A stretch of 50,051 bases of DNA from Chloroflexota bacterium (GTDB lineage: Bacteria; Chloroflexota; Dehalococcoidia; Lucifugimonadales; UBA3495), in the NCBI GenBank assembly GCA_022562475.1, contig JADFPD010000003.1:1-50051 (forward strand). Direction: 5' to 3'. Numbering within the stretch: position 1 is the first letter of the stretch; the number at the start of each line of letters is the position of its first letter. The translations under genes and the position numbers were made by a program. Shown one piece after another: positions 17,743-26,716 of this stretch. The notes beneath the pieces are model-generated. The model was not told where the DNA came from, made no database searches, and was given only the letters and a program-made list of their open reading frames with translations.

Positions 17743-19170
17743 ATGGAATTCAAGCGGTTTTTGAAGGGCCTCCAGGGCATCGTCGGCGAAGAAAACGTGG
17801 TGCACCACTCCGATGACCTGCTGGTCTTTGAATACGACGGCTCGGTGGACCGGGGGTTGCCTGAGGCGGTGGTCTTTCCCGCCGATACACAAGAAGTGAG
17901 CCAAGTTATCGCCCTGGCCCACGAAGCCGGAGTCCCCGTAGTCGGCCGCGGCTCGGGCACCGGACTCAGCGGCGGCGCCATCGCCCCGCCCGGAGGCATC
18001 CAGGTCGCCTTCACCCGCATGAACCGAATCCTGGAAGTGGACACCGAGAACCGCCTGGCGTTGGTGGAACCAGGGGTGATCAACCTGGACCTGGACACCC
18101 ACGCCCGCAAGTCAGGCCTGCGCTACGCCCCCGACCCCTCCAGCCAGAAGGCCTGCAGCCTGGGCGGCAACATCGCCGAGAACGCCGGGGGGCCACATTG
18201 CCTGGCCTACGGCACCACCACCAACCACGTGTTGGGTCTGGAGGTTGTGCTGGAGGACGGCAAGGTCGTAAACCTGGGCAGCCTGGCCAGGGAGACGGTC
18301 GGTTATGACCTTAGAGGCGTGTTCACCGGCTCGGAGGGCACCTTCGGGCTCGCCACCAAGATCGCGGTGCGGCTCTTGCCGGTGCCCGAAGCCGTGCGCA
18401 CCTTCCTGGGCATCTTTCCCGACGTTGAGACCGCCTGCACCGCGGTCTCGGCGGTGATCGAACACGGCATCGTCCCCGCCGCGCTGGAGATGATCGACGC
18501 CCTGACCATCCAGGCGGTCCAGAAGGTCAACGACGCCGGGTATCCCGACGACGCCGGGGCCGTGCTGCTCATCGAACTCGAGGGCCTGCAAGACGAGGTG
18601 GACGAGATCGGCGAGGAAGTAGAGGCCGCCCTCTGGGAGACCGGCGCGACCCAGGTCCGGACCGCCGAGGCCGCCGAGGAGCGGGAGCAACTGTGGGTGG
18701 GACGCAAGGGAGCGCTCGGCGCGTTGGGTAGCATCGCTCCCAATTACTACTTGGTCGATGGCGTCGTGCCCAGGACCCAGTTGGCACAGGTGCTGGGGCA
18801 GGTCACCGAGGTCGGCCGGAAGTACAACATACCCATCGCCAACGTGTTTCACGCCGGAGACGGCAATCTCCATCCCTGCCTGCTCTTCGACGAACGCCAG
18901 CCCGGCGCCCTGGAGAAGATAGTAGAGGCTGGGGCCGAGGTGATGCGGATATGCGTGGATGCGGGAGGGACGCTAACGGGCGAGCACGGCGTGGGCCTGG
19001 AGAAGAAGGAACAGATGCCCTTGGTCTTTTCCGAAGATGACATGGCGGCCATGGTTTTGGTGCGTGACGCCTTCGCCCCGGACAACAGCCTGAACCCCGG
19101 CAAGATATTCCCCGACGGAGAGAAGCACACGCCTCACGCCCACCCAGCCTCCCCCGGCATGACCATCTAG
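17743..19170 (+). CDS. glcD: Glycolate / D-2-hydroxyacid oxidase FAD subunit
   Basis: A 475-residue FAD-linked oxidase of the vanillyl-alcohol-oxidase superfamily. The N-terminal FAD_binding_4 domain includes VVGRGSGTGLSGGA and GGNIAENAGGPHCLAYG; the C-terminal oxidase domain ends with HAGDGNLHP and LTGEHGVGLEKK. With glcE and glcF it would oxidise glycolate or D-lactate and pass electrons to the quinone pool. It is the first gene of a three-gene set; the ribosome-binding site is weak. Confidence 0.93.
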   Translation: MEFKRFLKGLQGIVGEENVVHHSDDLLVFEYDGSVDRGLPEAVVFPADTQEVSQVIALAHEAGVPVVGRGSGTGLSGGAIAPPGGIQVAFTRMNRILEVDTENRLALVEPGVINLDLDTHARKSGLRYAPDPSSQKACSLGGNIAENAGGPHCLAYGTTTNHVLGLEVVLEDGKVVNLGSLARETVGYDLRGVFTGSEGTFGLATKIAVRLLPVPEAVRTFLGIFPDVETACTAVSAVIEHGIVPAALEMIDALTIQAVQKVNDAGYPDDAGAVLLIELEGLQDEVDEIGEEVEAALWETGATQVRTAEAAEEREQLWVGRKGALGALGSIAPNYYLVDGVVPRTQLAQVLGQVTEVGRKYNIPIANVFHAGDGNLHPCLLFDERQPGALEKIVEAGAEVMRICVDAGGTLTGEHGVGLEKKEQMPLVFSEDDMAAMVLVRDAFAPDNSLNPGKIFPDGEKHTPHAHPASPGMTI

Positions 19171-19248
19171 CCGCCGCCATAGCCGGTCCAATGGGTCGCC
19201 TATTGTTGCTCCGGAACCGGCCGTGACCGATTCGAGTAGGAGTTTTTA

Positions 19249-20619
19249 TTGGAGTCTTCCCTTGGCGACCGGCTTGAGCAGCTATTGGGCGGTAGTGCCG
19301 TCTTGCCTGTTGACGGGTATGAAGTCGATGGGCTGACTCCGCAGGCGGTGGTGCGTCCGGCGGACCGGCTTCAAGTCTCTGAAGTTCTCCGCTGGGCTTC
19401 CGTGGAGCGGGTGAGCGTTCTGCCCAGGGGCGGCGGCACCCGGACCGGTCTAGGCAACGTCCCACGGACGGCGGACGTGGTGCTGGACCTGGGAAGGCTG
19501 GACCGGTTGTTGGACTACCAGCCCGCGGACATGACGGCCACCGTCGAGGCCGGCGTGACTCTGGCGTCGTTGCAGGAACAACTGGCCTCTGGCCGGGAAT
19601 TTGTTCCCCTGGAGGCGGCGCTGCCCAGCCGTTCCACGGTGGGCGGCATCCTGTCCGTGGGGACGGGTGGACCCTTGTCCCACGCCTACGGTCTGCCCAG
19701 AGAGTGGCTGATCGGCATCGGCGTCCTCAGCCCCAGTGGCGTGGCCACCAAGGCCGGCGGCAAGGTGGTCAAGAATGTGACCGGCTACGACCTGAATAAG
19801 CTCTACACCGGCTCGTTGGGCACCCTGGGTGTGATCGTCGAAGCCTCGTTCAAACTCTTGCCCATCGACCCCCATTCCGGGACGTTGTTGGCGTCATTCC
19901 CGTCCATCGCGGCCTCCCTCTCGGCCGGCCGAAAGTTGCTCCACTCCCAGGCCGCTCCCATGGGTTTCCACAGCATTTCCACGGGTGTCTCACGGCGGCT
20001 GCAGGATTCCGTCCAAGCCGCATCCCAGGACTTGGGACTGGGCGACGAGGAAACCGCCCTATCCTTCGCCTTCTTCTCAGGGCGGGCCAAGGCTACCAGG
20101 CGTAGGATGGAGGAGGCGGCGGCCCTGCTACTGGCTGAGGGGGCCAACGCAGTGCAGCGTATCGAGAATTCCGCGGCCAAAGGAATGCTGCGCTGGATCA
20201 CCGACGCTCCATCGGAGATCAGCCCCAGCTCCGCTCTGGTCATCAAAGTATCCGTCCAGTCCAAATCAGCCGCCCGCACCTCCGCTGAATGCGGCGATAT
20301 TCTTATCTCCGGCGAGAAGCCGGATCAGATGGCCGACCCTGGTTTCGGCAGCATCCGGCTGTTCTGGCCGCGACTCCCAGATGAGCAAACGGGCAGTGCC
20401 GATAATGAACAACCCGTCTTGGACGCGGTCCAACAGACCCGGCAGATCGCTAACCGGTACGGCGGTTCGGCGGTTGTGGAATACTGTCCTCTACCGGTGA
20501 AGCGCCAGATCGACGTCTGGGGAGACGCTCCCGACAGCCTGGCCGTGATGCGTAACATCAAAGACCGGTTCGATCCCAGCGGGATCCTGAACCCAGGCCG
20601 GTTCCTGGGAGGTATATAA
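19249..20619 (+). CDS. glcE: Glycolate oxidase GlcE-like FAD-binding subunit
   Basis: A 456-residue paralogue of GlcD, TTG start behind AGGAG. It has the FAD_binding_4 pattern (LPRGGGTRTGLGN, GGKVVKNVTGYDLNKLYTGSLGTLGV) and a C-terminal end DRFDPSGILNPGRFLGG. It is longer than the E. coli GlcE (about 350 residues), with a larger C-terminal half. It sits between glcD and glcF, and the glcF ATG follows its stop codon with no gap, implying coupled translation. Confidence 0.9.
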   Translation: MESSLGDRLEQLLGGSAVLPVDGYEVDGLTPQAVVRPADRLQVSEVLRWASVERVSVLPRGGGTRTGLGNVPRTADVVLDLGRLDRLLDYQPADMTATVEAGVTLASLQEQLASGREFVPLEAALPSRSTVGGILSVGTGGPLSHAYGLPREWLIGIGVLSPSGVATKAGGKVVKNVTGYDLNKLYTGSLGTLGVIVEASFKLLPIDPHSGTLLASFPSIAASLSAGRKLLHSQAAPMGFHSISTGVSRRLQDSVQAASQDLGLGDEETALSFAFFSGRAKATRRRMEEAAALLLAEGANAVQRIENSAAKGMLRWITDAPSEISPSSALVIKVSVQSKSAARTSAECGDILISGEKPDQMADPGFGSIRLFWPRLPDEQTGSADNEQPVLDAVQQTRQIANRYGGSAVVEYCPLPVKRQIDVWGDAPDSLAVMRNIKDRFDPSGILNPGRFLGGI

Positions 20620-21930
20620 ATGGCCCAACCCTTTACTGGAATCACGGGCGGATTCACCGGCCCCGACGCCCCGGACGAGGCCGACCTCTACCGCTGCGTC
20701 CACTGCGGGCTGTGCCTCAGCTCCTGCCCCACCTACGTCGAGACGGGGCTGGAGATGGAGTCCCCCAGGGGCCGCCTGGCCCTGATGAAGGCGGTTAACG
20801 AAGGCCGCGTGGAGATCACCCCCAGGATCGTCTCCCATTGGGATATGTGCCTCCAATGCCGCGCCTGCGAAGCGGTGTGTCCGTCGGGAGTCCCCTACGG
20901 CCGCATCATGGAACGCACCCGGGCCCAGGTTAGGGCCGCCGGTCTCCAGTCCCGAGAACTGAAGCGGTTCAGCCGTTTCTTCCTCAACTCCGCATTGCCC
21001 AATCCGAAAAAACTCCGGATGGGAGCGAATTTCATCCGCCTTTACCAGCGGTTGGGCATCCAGAAGCTGGTCCGGCTTTCCCACCTGCTCTACCTGCTGC
21101 CGGGCGGAATCGGAAAACTTGAGTCCCAATTGCCTCCCTTGAGCCGAAGGTTCTTCGGCCCGTCGGATTCGGTCCATCCGGCCCATGGGGAGAAGAAGAT
21201 GACCGTGGCGCTGCTGTCCGGCTGCGTCATGCCCCTGATGCAGGGGCCAACAATGGAGGCCACGGTGCGGGTCCTGACACGAAACAGCTGCGATGTGATG
21301 GTGCCTCAAGGACAGGGATGCTGCGGGGCGCTGAACGCCCACGCCGGCGACCTAGACAACAGCCGAGCCATGGCCCGGACAAACATCGACTCGCTGATGG
21401 CCGCCGGAGTGGAGCGAATAATCACCTCGTCCGCCGGCTGCGGTTCAAGTATGAAAGAATACGCCGAATGGCTGAAAGACGACCTAGAATACCGCGATAA
21501 GGCAATCCGGTTCGGCGAGATGACCCAAGACGTGACCGAGTTTCTGGTGGGCCTGCCCTTTCAGGCCCCCACCGCGGCGGTCAACCGCAGGGTCACCTTC
21601 CAGGACCCCTGCCACTTGGCCCACGCCCAGCGCATCACCGCCGCGCCACGGACCATCCTGAACTCCATCCCTGGCGTCGAACTGGTGGAGATGGAGAATT
21701 CCAGCCTCTGCTGCGGCGGGGCCGGGTTCTATTCATCGGTCCAGCCCGCCCTGTCCCAAAGGCTGCTCAAGCGAAAGATGGCCAGCATCGACGCCACGGA
21801 CACCCAGGAAGTCATCACCGCGAACCCGGGCTGCATGCTCCAAGTGGAACAGGGGTTCAAGTCCCAGGGCAAGCGGGGCCGGGTTCGGCACATCGTGGAC
21901 ATACTCGATGAGGCCTATAGCCTGGAATAG
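20620..21930 (+). CDS. glcF: Glycolate oxidase iron-sulfur subunit
   Basis: A 436-residue protein with two 4Fe-4S binding sites, CxxCxxCxxxCP at residues 26-37 and 77-88, followed by two CCG (cysteine-rich) domains containing GCCGALNAHAGD and CCGGAGFYSS, as in GlcF/LutA/HdrB-type electron carriers. It takes electrons from the GlcDE flavins. It begins directly after the glcE stop codon. Confidence 0.94.
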   Translation: MAQPFTGITGGFTGPDAPDEADLYRCVHCGLCLSSCPTYVETGLEMESPRGRLALMKAVNEGRVEITPRIVSHWDMCLQCRACEAVCPSGVPYGRIMERTRAQVRAAGLQSRELKRFSRFFLNSALPNPKKLRMGANFIRLYQRLGIQKLVRLSHLLYLLPGGIGKLESQLPPLSRRFFGPSDSVHPAHGEKKMTVALLSGCVMPLMQGPTMEATVRVLTRNSCDVMVPQGQGCCGALNAHAGDLDNSRAMARTNIDSLMAAGVERIITSSAGCGSSMKEYAEWLKDDLEYRDKAIRFGEMTQDVTEFLVGLPFQAPTAAVNRRVTFQDPCHLAHAQRITAAPRTILNSIPGVELVEMENSSLCCGGAGFYSSVQPALSQRLLKRKMASIDATDTQEVITANPGCMLQVEQGFKSQGKRGRVRHIVDILDEAYSLE

Positions 21931-21976
21931 ACCCGGGTAAGCCATCTTCGACCTGACGCGGTATGGGCGAGTTTTA

Positions 21977-22033
21977 ATCCCAGCCAACAGGATTTCGGCC
22001 TACGCCGGAATGACGGGGAAGGCCGGCTGGGAT
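21977..22033. repeat. Two-tier palindromic (REP-like) element
   Basis: An outer perfect 9-bp inverted repeat (ATCCCAGCC at 21977-21985, GGCTGGGAT at 22025-22033) encloses an inner 8-bp stem (21992-21999 with 22004-22011, one G-T pair) around a CTAC loop. The inner part resembles the intergenic palindromes found in many copies in some environmental genomes. It lies between two gene ends (glcF and the acyl-CoA dehydrogenase), a typical place for REP-like elements. Only one copy is seen here. Confidence 0.5.
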
Positions 22034-22046
22034 AGTTACACCACCA

Positions 22047-22076
22047 AAAAGAGGCCCGCGTCAGCGGGCCCCTTTC
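22047..22076 (-). terminator. Bidirectional hairpin terminator
   Basis: GGCCCGC and GCGGGCC pair around a 4-nt loop. On the minus strand the stem is followed by TCTTTTT, so it chiefly terminates the acyl-CoA dehydrogenase gene; on the plus strand the weaker CCTTTCTT could also stop glcF transcripts. Confidence 0.8.
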
Positions 22077-22100
22077 TTCGTTTGCCGTAAGTCCAAAAGA

Positions 22101-23276
22101 TCAGCCGCGAGGCAGACCCAGACCTCTTCCGGCGATGATGTTTCGCTGGATCTCCGAGGTCCCGGCGGCGATGGTGCCGGCGAAGGCGTTCATCCAGTGT
22201 TCCTGGACTCGGCCCTTCAGCGGCGCCCATTTTTCTTCCCGGCCCAGGGTGCCGTACATGCCCAGGATGTCCAAAGATGCCTCGGCCACCTTTTGCACCG
22301 TTTCGCTGCCGAAAACTTTGCTCATGGACGCTTCCTTGGTGGGAATGAGGTCCTGAGACTGCATGTAGGCCACGTTGTAGGCCATCAACCGCGCTACCTC
22401 ACAGTCGATGTACCGGTCGGCCAACAGGGCGCGCACCCAGGGAATCTCAATGATCGGCTGTCCGTTGCGCTTGGTGTCGGTAGCGAACTCCTTGGTGTCA
22501 TCCAGCATCCGGCGGGCGGAGGCGGAATAGTCGATGCCCGAGCGCTCAAAGTCCAGCAGGGTGACCGCCACGTACCAACCACGGTCTTCATCGCCCACCA
22601 CGTTGGCCCTGGGTACCCGGACATCGTCGAAAGTAACCTGGTTGAACTCGTGGCCACCGGCCATGTTGATGATGGGGCGGACCGACACTCCGGGACTCTT
22701 CATGTCCACCAGCACAAAGCTGATGCCGCGGTGCTTGGGGGCGTCTGGGTCGGTGCGGGTCAGCAGCATGATCCAGTCGGCGCGGTGGGCCATGGTGGTC
22801 CACACCTTGGCGCCGTTTATGACCAAATCGTCGCCGTCACGCACGGCCCGGGTGCTGAGGGAGGCCAGGTCCGAGCCTGATTCGGGCTCGCTGTAACCCT
22901 GGCACCACTGGATCTCGCCCTTGGCCACCGATGGCAGATGAGTCTTCCTCTGCTCTTCGGAGCCATGGATCATCAGTGTGGGGCCCAGCATGCGGACACC
23001 GAAGATGTCCCGTCCGGGGGCCCTCATATAGGAAAGCTCTTCGTTAAAGATAGCCGATTTCACCGGAGAGGCGGCTTGCCCGCCATATTCTTCCGGCCAG
23101 TGCATCGTGAGCCAGCCCTTCTCCGCCATCTTTTTTCGGATGACTCCGTTCAGGTCCCAGTCGTCGTCTTCGGGATAGCGGCCGGCGCCTTCCCAGGGGT
23201 CCGGGAGCTCGGTCTTCATGAATGTCCGAAGTTCTTTCCGAAAGTCTTCGTCCTCGGCCGTGAACTTAAATTCCAC
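22101..23276 (-). CDS. Acyl-CoA dehydrogenase family protein
   Basis: A 391-residue FAD-dependent acyl-CoA dehydrogenase. Visible are the FAD/substrate stretch WCQGYSEPESGSDLASL, VINGAKVWTT and the C-terminal GTSEIQRNIIAGRGLGLPRG. The GTG start at 23276 has TAGGAG 8 nt upstream. The substrate is not readable; such members often act on branched or aromatic side-chain CoA esters. The gene stands alone, with a hairpin terminator just after it. Confidence 0.93.
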   Translation of the reverse strand: MEFKFTAEDEDFRKELRTFMKTELPDPWEGAGRYPEDDDWDLNGVIRKKMAEKGWLTMHWPEEYGGQAASPVKSAIFNEELSYMRAPGRDIFGVRMLGPTLMIHGSEEQRKTHLPSVAKGEIQWCQGYSEPESGSDLASLSTRAVRDGDDLVINGAKVWTTMAHRADWIMLLTRTDPDAPKHRGISFVLVDMKSPGVSVRPIINMAGGHEFNQVTFDDVRVPRANVVGDEDRGWYVAVTLLDFERSGIDYSASARRMLDDTKEFATDTKRNGQPIIEIPWVRALLADRYIDCEVARLMAYNVAYMQSQDLIPTKEASMSKVFGSETVQKVAEASLDILGMYGTLGREEKWAPLKGRVQEHWMNAFAGTIAAGTSEIQRNIIAGRGLGLPRG

Positions 23277-23341
23277 AGCGGCTCTCCTAACTGGGTCCCT
23301 TTCGGGACCTAAATACCAGACCTAAGAACTAGAACGGAAGC

Positions 23342-23578
23342 CTAACCGCCCACCGCCACGCAGGTGACTGTGCGCACGACACCGGCGACCGTGTGGATAT
23401 GGCCGGTGACGAGGTCGCCGACGACGGTCATATCCTCGCCGGATACCTCTGCGATTATGTCGTAGGGACCCGTGACCACGTCCACCGTCGTGATGCCCGG
23501 TAGACCGGATAGGGTGTTTGCCACATCGCGCGTTTTTCCGACCGCGGTTTCGATCAACAGATATGCTTTGGTTGCCAT
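23342..23578 (-). CDS. Stand-alone Lrp/AsnC ligand-binding (RAM) domain
   Basis: A 78-residue protein consisting only of the RAM/ACT-like effector domain of Lrp/AsnC regulators (AYLLIETAVGKTRDVANTL, ITTVDVVTGPYDIIAEV), with no DNA-binding helix-turn-helix. The start at 23578 follows GAGGGGGG at proper spacing; a longer reading to 23641 would run into the rsmG promoter area. Stand-alone RAM proteins oligomerise and bind small ligands such as amino acids; the target here is unknown. Confidence 0.88.
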   Translation of the reverse strand: MATKAYLLIETAVGKTRDVANTLSGLPGITTVDVVTGPYDIIAEVSGEDMTVVGDLVTGHIHTVAGVVRTVTCVAVGG

Positions 23579-23688
23579 GGTCCCCCCTCTTCGGTCCTGC
23601 CGGGTCCGGGCTCGCTGGGTGCCCGGTGGGTTGAACGTCATTTTACGGCGCGGCTTCTCACGGTGTCAATTTGGCGCGGAGGCGCCGG

Positions 23689-23716
23689 TTCAAAAAATGC
23701 AAGTGGAATATATAAT
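23689..23716 (+). promoter_or_regulatory. Promoter of rsmG giving a near-leaderless mRNA
   Basis: A consensus -10 TATAAT at 23711-23716 lies 8 bp before the rsmG ATG at 23725. A fair -35 (TTCAAA, 23689-23694) sits 16 bp upstream. Transcription would begin at or within 2 nt of the start codon, and no Shine-Dalgarno sequence is present, so translation is probably leaderless. Confidence 0.6.
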
Positions 23717-23724
23717 GTTTCACC

Positions 23725-24450
23725 ATGGCCGGGAAAATGGAAACCCTGAAGGCGGGCGCATCCCAGTTGGGAATCGCCTTGTCCGAAGGCCAATTGGACC
23801 AGTTCGAGACCTACTTCCATGAGCTGGCCGACTGGAACCGACGGGCCAATCTGACCTCCATCTCTGGGTATGAAGAAGTCCAGGTCAAGCACTTCTTGGA
23901 CTCGTTGACCGTGTGCTTGGCGGCGCGCGATATTTTGGACGGACCGGTCCGTGTTATTGAAGTGGGCGCCGGGGCGGGATTGCCGGGCCTGGCCTTGAAA
24001 CTGGCTTTTCCGGAGATAAAACTCGCTTTGCTGGAATCGGTCGCGAAGAAGACCGCTTTCCTGCATCACATCGTTGAAAAGCTTGGCCTGGAGGGCGTTT
24101 CAGTCTATACCGGCCGCGCCGAAGACTTGGCCCGTGAAAAGGACTTGAGGGATGCCTTCGACCTGGTGGTAGTGCGGGCCCTGGCCAAGTTGCCGTTGCT
24201 ATTGGAGCTCTCCTTGCCCTTCTGCAAGACCGGCGGCCGGTTGGTCGCGTTGAAACACGGGGGCGACTGGACAGAACAAGAATCAGCGGCCAACGCCCTC
24301 GCGGAGTTGGGCGGGCAGATAGAAAGGGTGTCCACGGTGGTGCTTGAGGGCCTGACCGACGACCGGGTCGTCATCTCGGTGGACAAAACCAAGCCGACCC
24401 CGGCGCGTTATCCGCGGGCGGTTGGGATACCGGGCAAGCGGCCGCTCTAA
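23725..24450 (+). CDS. rsmG: 16S rRNA (guanine-527-N7)-methyltransferase
   Basis: Makes m7G at position 527 of 16S rRNA using S-adenosylmethionine. The 241-residue protein has the RsmG signatures WNRRANLTSI and VKHFLDSL near the N-terminus, the SAM-binding loop IEVGAGAGLPGLALK, and the downstream VVRALAKLPLLLEL. In many bacteria it is next to the chromosome-partitioning genes; here it is alone, between a RAM-domain gene and a subtilase gene. Confidence 0.96.
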   Translation: MAGKMETLKAGASQLGIALSEGQLDQFETYFHELADWNRRANLTSISGYEEVQVKHFLDSLTVCLAARDILDGPVRVIEVGAGAGLPGLALKLAFPEIKLALLESVAKKTAFLHHIVEKLGLEGVSVYTGRAEDLAREKDLRDAFDLVVVRALAKLPLLLELSLPFCKTGGRLVALKHGGDWTEQESAANALAELGGQIERVSTVVLEGLTDDRVVISVDKTKPTPARYPRAVGIPGKRPL

Positions 24451-24469
24451 GCCCCTGCCACAGACATAA

Positions 24470-24497
24470 AAAGGACCCGCCGCGAGGCGGGTCCTTT
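24470..24497. terminator. Bidirectional terminator between rsmG and the subtilase gene
   Basis: GGACCCGCC and GGCGGGTCC pair around a GCGA tetraloop, flanked by AAA and TTT that lengthen the stem to 12 bp. It lies between two converging gene ends and serves both. Confidence 0.88.
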
Positions 24498-24520
24498 CCA
24501 GATAACCAAGTTGATCAGCT

Positions 24521-26443
24521 TTACTCTGCTTGGAAAGCTGCGCTGTTCGCTCCGTTCTTGTTGTTATTGCTGGTAGATTTACAGACACGGCCGAAGGGAC
24601 CAGAGTTCCCGTCCCAAGTCAGCCCAGCGGCGACTAGATCGTCAACGTCGGTCGAATAGCAACCCGAAGGGGCGTTCCTCAACCGGAAAGTAACTGAACC
24701 ATCGGCGCCAGTCGATGCCGTTCCCGTCCAGGATGCACCTGACGAGACATTGTTCAGAGTGATGCTAACCGTGGCGCTTTCCACGGGATTGCCCAGATCA
24801 TCAGCCACGTTCACCGTCACTCTGAGGTCTTTATCCCCGTTCTTGCCTCCGCTAAGCAAGTGGTCCACGCCTGTCACGCTGACCACTGTTCCAGCCGGTG
24901 GCGGCGGCGGAGCATCGACGACTTCCAAACTGGCCGAGTTGCTCCCGATCGTGTCCTGGGTGGCTGAGATACCAGCAAAGCCGGTCGATAATCCGGTGGC
25001 TAGGCCAGAGTCGTCTACACTGGCGACCGTCCCCGCGTCGGAGGCCCAAGTCACACTGGCGGTGATGTCAGCAGTGCTGCTGTCATCGTAAGACCCGGTC
25101 GCGGTGAATTGCTGGGTCCCGCCAACCACCACCTGCGCATCCACGGGTGTGACGGCGATGGAAACGAGGAGCGCAGCCTCAGGGGGAGGCGGCGGCGTCC
25201 AACCGCTGCCGGCGTTCAGCATGGGTTCTGCGATGCCGTCCGTATCCCCGTCGAAACCACCGGGGCCGCTCTGGGCCCAGGCGCTTGCCACCAACGCCGC
25301 GCGGACATCCGCAGGTGACAGGGTAGGATTGACGGCCAATAACAAGGCCGCTGCCCCAGCCACGTGGGGGCTGGCCATGCTGGTGCCGCTCATCGTCGCG
25401 GTCCCACCACCCATGTAGGTGGACAGGATACTGACTCCGGGGGCAGCGATATCGACGGAGGCGCCGAAGTTGCTGAAGCAAGCTAAGGAGTCGTCGTCTC
25501 TTTCTGTACAACTGCTAAAGGTTACCGTTTGATCACTTAGGCCGCCCGGCTGGCCATCAAAGTCGGCCACCGCTGAAACTGTGATCACATCATCGTGGTT
25601 GGCCGGGCTGTAACCGGCCGAGTCCGACATGCTGTTCCCCGCGGCCACGGCGAAGGTCACTCCCTGCGCCACGGCGTTGGTTAACGCGGCATCTAGCGCT
25701 GAACTGCTGCATGCGCAACCCAAACTCATGTTGGCGACTTCGATACTGGCCGAGTTCTGCGCCACGTAGTCGACGCCGGCGATGATCCAGTTCATCCAAC
25801 CGGAGCCGTCATTGCCCAAGACCTTGACGGCCCATAAGCGTGCGCCTGGAGCCATGCCCACCACGCTGTCGCCGTTGTCCCGGGCGGCCACGGTTCCGGC
25901 CACATGGGTCCCGTGCCCGGCGCCGTCGTCAGCGCCACTGTCCCCGCCTTTGCAACTGGTGTTTTTCGGCCCTTTTCGTGCGCAGTTGGTCCACTTGAAA
26001 ACATTCAAGTCCGGATGATCCAGGTCTATGCCGGTGTCGATGATGGCGACGTCCACATCGACCTCACCACCGTCGCCCGCGATACCGGACACGCTGTTAA
26101 GGTCTGCATCCGACCGATCGATGCCGGTGGGCAGGAAAGCTTGGACCGCCTGGTTCTCTTCAACAAACGCGACCCGGGGGTCGTTGGCCAGAGCCTTCAA
26201 CCGGCCGGCCGGGACTACCGCCGCCATCCCGCTCAACGCGTGACTGTAGACGTTGTTAACCGTTAACCCGTGGGCGCTGGCCAAGGAACCTGCGGCATCT
26301 CGGGCGTCCACGCCATCATTGAACACGATGATATGGGTAGCGATCTGGCCGTCTTGGCCGTTCGCTGCTCCCACCGGTGAGGCAGCCAAAGCGGCCAGCA
26401 ATATAGCTGCGAAAATCGCTAAGATCGAAAATTGGTTCTTCAT
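24521..26443 (-). CDS. Secreted subtilisin-like serine protease with C-terminal Ig-like domains
   Basis: A 640-residue exported S8 protease. It has a signal peptide (about 1-27), an inhibitor-I9-like propeptide (about 35-100), and a catalytic domain with the triad D136 (IIDTGID), H177 (GHGTHVAG) and S355 (GTSMASPH), plus oxyanion N270. From about 425 there is a Big_2-type Ig-like domain (VGGTQQFTATGSYDD) and then a second Ig-like domain with a possible disulfide (GCYSTD to GRVCKS). There is no sorting motif, so it is probably released or loosely bound, for nutrient proteolysis. Confidence 0.93.
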   Translation of the reverse strand: MKNQFSILAIFAAILLAALAASPVGAANGQDGQIATHIIVFNDGVDARDAAGSLASAHGLTVNNVYSHALSGMAAVVPAGRLKALANDPRVAFVEENQAVQAFLPTGIDRSDADLNSVSGIAGDGGEVDVDVAIIDTGIDLDHPDLNVFKWTNCARKGPKNTSCKGGDSGADDGAGHGTHVAGTVAARDNGDSVVGMAPGARLWAVKVLGNDGSGWMNWIIAGVDYVAQNSASIEVANMSLGCACSSSALDAALTNAVAQGVTFAVAAGNSMSDSAGYSPANHDDVITVSAVADFDGQPGGLSDQTVTFSSCTERDDDSLACFSNFGASVDIAAPGVSILSTYMGGGTATMSGTSMASPHVAGAAALLLAVNPTLSPADVRAALVASAWAQSGPGGFDGDTDGIAEPMLNAGSGWTPPPPPEAALLVSIAVTPVDAQVVVGGTQQFTATGSYDDSSTADITASVTWASDAGTVASVDDSGLATGLSTGFAGISATQDTIGSNSASLEVVDAPPPPPAGTVVSVTGVDHLLSGGKNGDKDLRVTVNVADDLGNPVESATVSITLNNVSSGASWTGTASTGADGSVTFRLRNAPSGCYSTDVDDLVAAGLTWDGNSGPFGRVCKSTSNNNKNGANSAAFQAE

Positions 26444-26716
26444 GATCCGCCGTCAAATCCCTTAACTTTCCTGAAGATAGTTTGCCTCGCATTTCCCCGC
26501 TTTAGGTGTGCGCGGCGTGTACAAGGCCGATGTATTTCTTGGATAGTGCGGATAATTATGAACAACCGTTTGCCTACGGTCAAGACATTTACTCGTAATT
26601 ATGTAAAACGAGATTGGTGTTGCGGGGGCCCGCCCGCGCCTATATCATCTACAACACCGGTCACGGCGTGGCGCTTAAACCGGCAACTGTAACTCAGAAG
26701 CAATTCGGAGGGCTTT

